From Candidatus Omnitrophota bacterium (GTDB taxonomy: Bacteria; Omnitrophota; Gorgyraeia; Aquiviventales; Aquiviventaceae): a stretch of 22,614 nucleotides of DNA. Location: NCBI GenBank assembly GCA_016206585.1, contig JACQRE010000004.1, forward strand, positions 1-22,614, read 5' to 3'. This document shows positions 22,129-22,614 of this stretch, piece after piece. A program made the translations under genes and the position numbers. The first letter of the stretch is position 1, and each line of letters begins with the position of its first letter. Below the pieces are notes generated by a model. It ran no database searches. It was not told the origin of the DNA and saw nothing but the letters and a program-made list of their open reading frames with translations.

Positions 22129-22614
22129 TCAGAGCCGCTCGTTGAAAAAGCGCAGGCTCTGGTATTTGAGGAAAGGCAGCGAAAAGTAGGCGGTGTAGTG
22201 GCCGAGCGGGAGGAAGACCGCCTGGGGTTTCTGGAGTGCCCGCCACAGCCGCAGCGAATTGGCGCGGCCGATCGTCCGGTCGGCGAGCGCGATGACCATG
22301 AACAACCGGTCCGGGTCGACGTAGGGAGCCAGCAAGAGCGGATCGGTCTTCACGCGCTGGCGCAGCTGCTGCTCCAGCGTCTTGAGGTCCATCTGGTTGC
22401 GGGCCAGGTACTTGGCCCTCGGTTTGGTCAGCAGCCGGTCCTTCGTCGAGATCAGCACGTCGGGGATGCCGCCGCCGGCGAGCACCGCCACGTGCACGCG
22501 CAGCCGCGGCTCGACGGCCGCGGTGATGACGCCGGCGATGCCGCCCATGCTGATGCCGAAGCCGCCCATCCGGTCCGCGTCCACCCGCTCCTGCACCGCC
22601 ATCCAGTCGACGAC
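22129..22614 (-). CDS. Alpha/beta hydrolase, C-terminal part (5' end beyond window)
   Basis: The frame is open to the right edge of the window and ends at TGA 22129-22131, giving 161 visible residues. GGFGISMGGIAG is the nucleophile elbow (GxSxGG) of an alpha/beta hydrolase. VDPDRLFMVIALADRTI is where the acid residue lies, and LGHYTAYF supplies the catalytic His. The family includes esterases, dienelactone hydrolases and acyl-peptidases, and no substrate can be named. ispH follows after 37 bases with its own likely promoter. Confidence 0.82.
   Translation of the reverse strand, partial: VVDWMAVQERVDADRMGGFGISMGGIAGVITAAVEPRLRVHVAVLAGGGIPDVLISTKDRLLTKPRAKYLARNQMDLKTLEQQLRQRVKTDPLLLAPYVDPDRLFMVIALADRTIGRANSLRLWRALQKPQAVFLPLGHYTAYFSLPFLKYQSLRFFNERL

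Overview
The window is a densely packed, GC-rich (roughly two thirds G+C by eye) stretch of bacterial chromosome. Genes abut or overlap by a few bases, and coding capacity exceeds 90%. The organism is Gram-negative and makes lipid A: the left edge carries a FabZ domain, LpxA and LpxI. The FabZ text and the gene order recall the LpxC-FabZ fusion loci of uncultured PVC-type lineages such as Omnitrophota, but that placement is a low-confidence inference. Nothing here looks like a phage, plasmid or IS. The unusual content is a dense set of short palindromic and heptameric repeat elements placed at gene starts or inside reading frames.

Layout: (1) 1-2770, fabZ end, lpxA, lpxI and a rhomboid protease, with a 113-bp cloverleaf-forming inverted repeat providing the rhomboid gene's ribosome binding site and start. 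(2) 2808-4790, a TrmA/RumA-type RNA uridine methyltransferase converging on an inositol-monophosphatase-family gene. (3) 4954-10914, one overlapping operon: glpK, glpD, an M48 (Ste24-like) membrane protease, an ECF sigma factor and its zinc-finger anti-sigma factor. (4) 10915-13522, a 444-bp GC-rich gap, a 47-codon ORF with a strong Shine-Dalgarno, and a large secreted membrane-anchored protein of unknown function. (5) 13530-14921, a perfect 19-bp hairpin overlapping a promoter, a thiamine-binding (MTH1187-type) protein, a secreted nuclease and a convergent TPR protein. (6) 15042-19065, a nucleotidyltransferase/HD protein, a neutral-ceramidase-like secreted protein and a C45-type Ntn hydrolase in one operon. 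(7) 19077-22614, YjbQ, a TMTC-like GT-C/TPR membrane protein, ispH and the C-terminal part of an alpha/beta hydrolase.

Two themes run across the window. First, several families of small repeats sit at translation starts or in frame within genes: 7-bp-unit inverted arrays, a cloverleaf, and perfect palindromes. In two genes the arrays encode part of the signal peptide. Second, several genes lack a Shine-Dalgarno and instead have a TGn-TATAAT-like extended -10 box a few bases before the ATG, suggesting leaderless or near-leaderless transcription.

No tRNA, rRNA, CRISPR array or transposase was seen. All functional calls come from motif reading; no database search was run.
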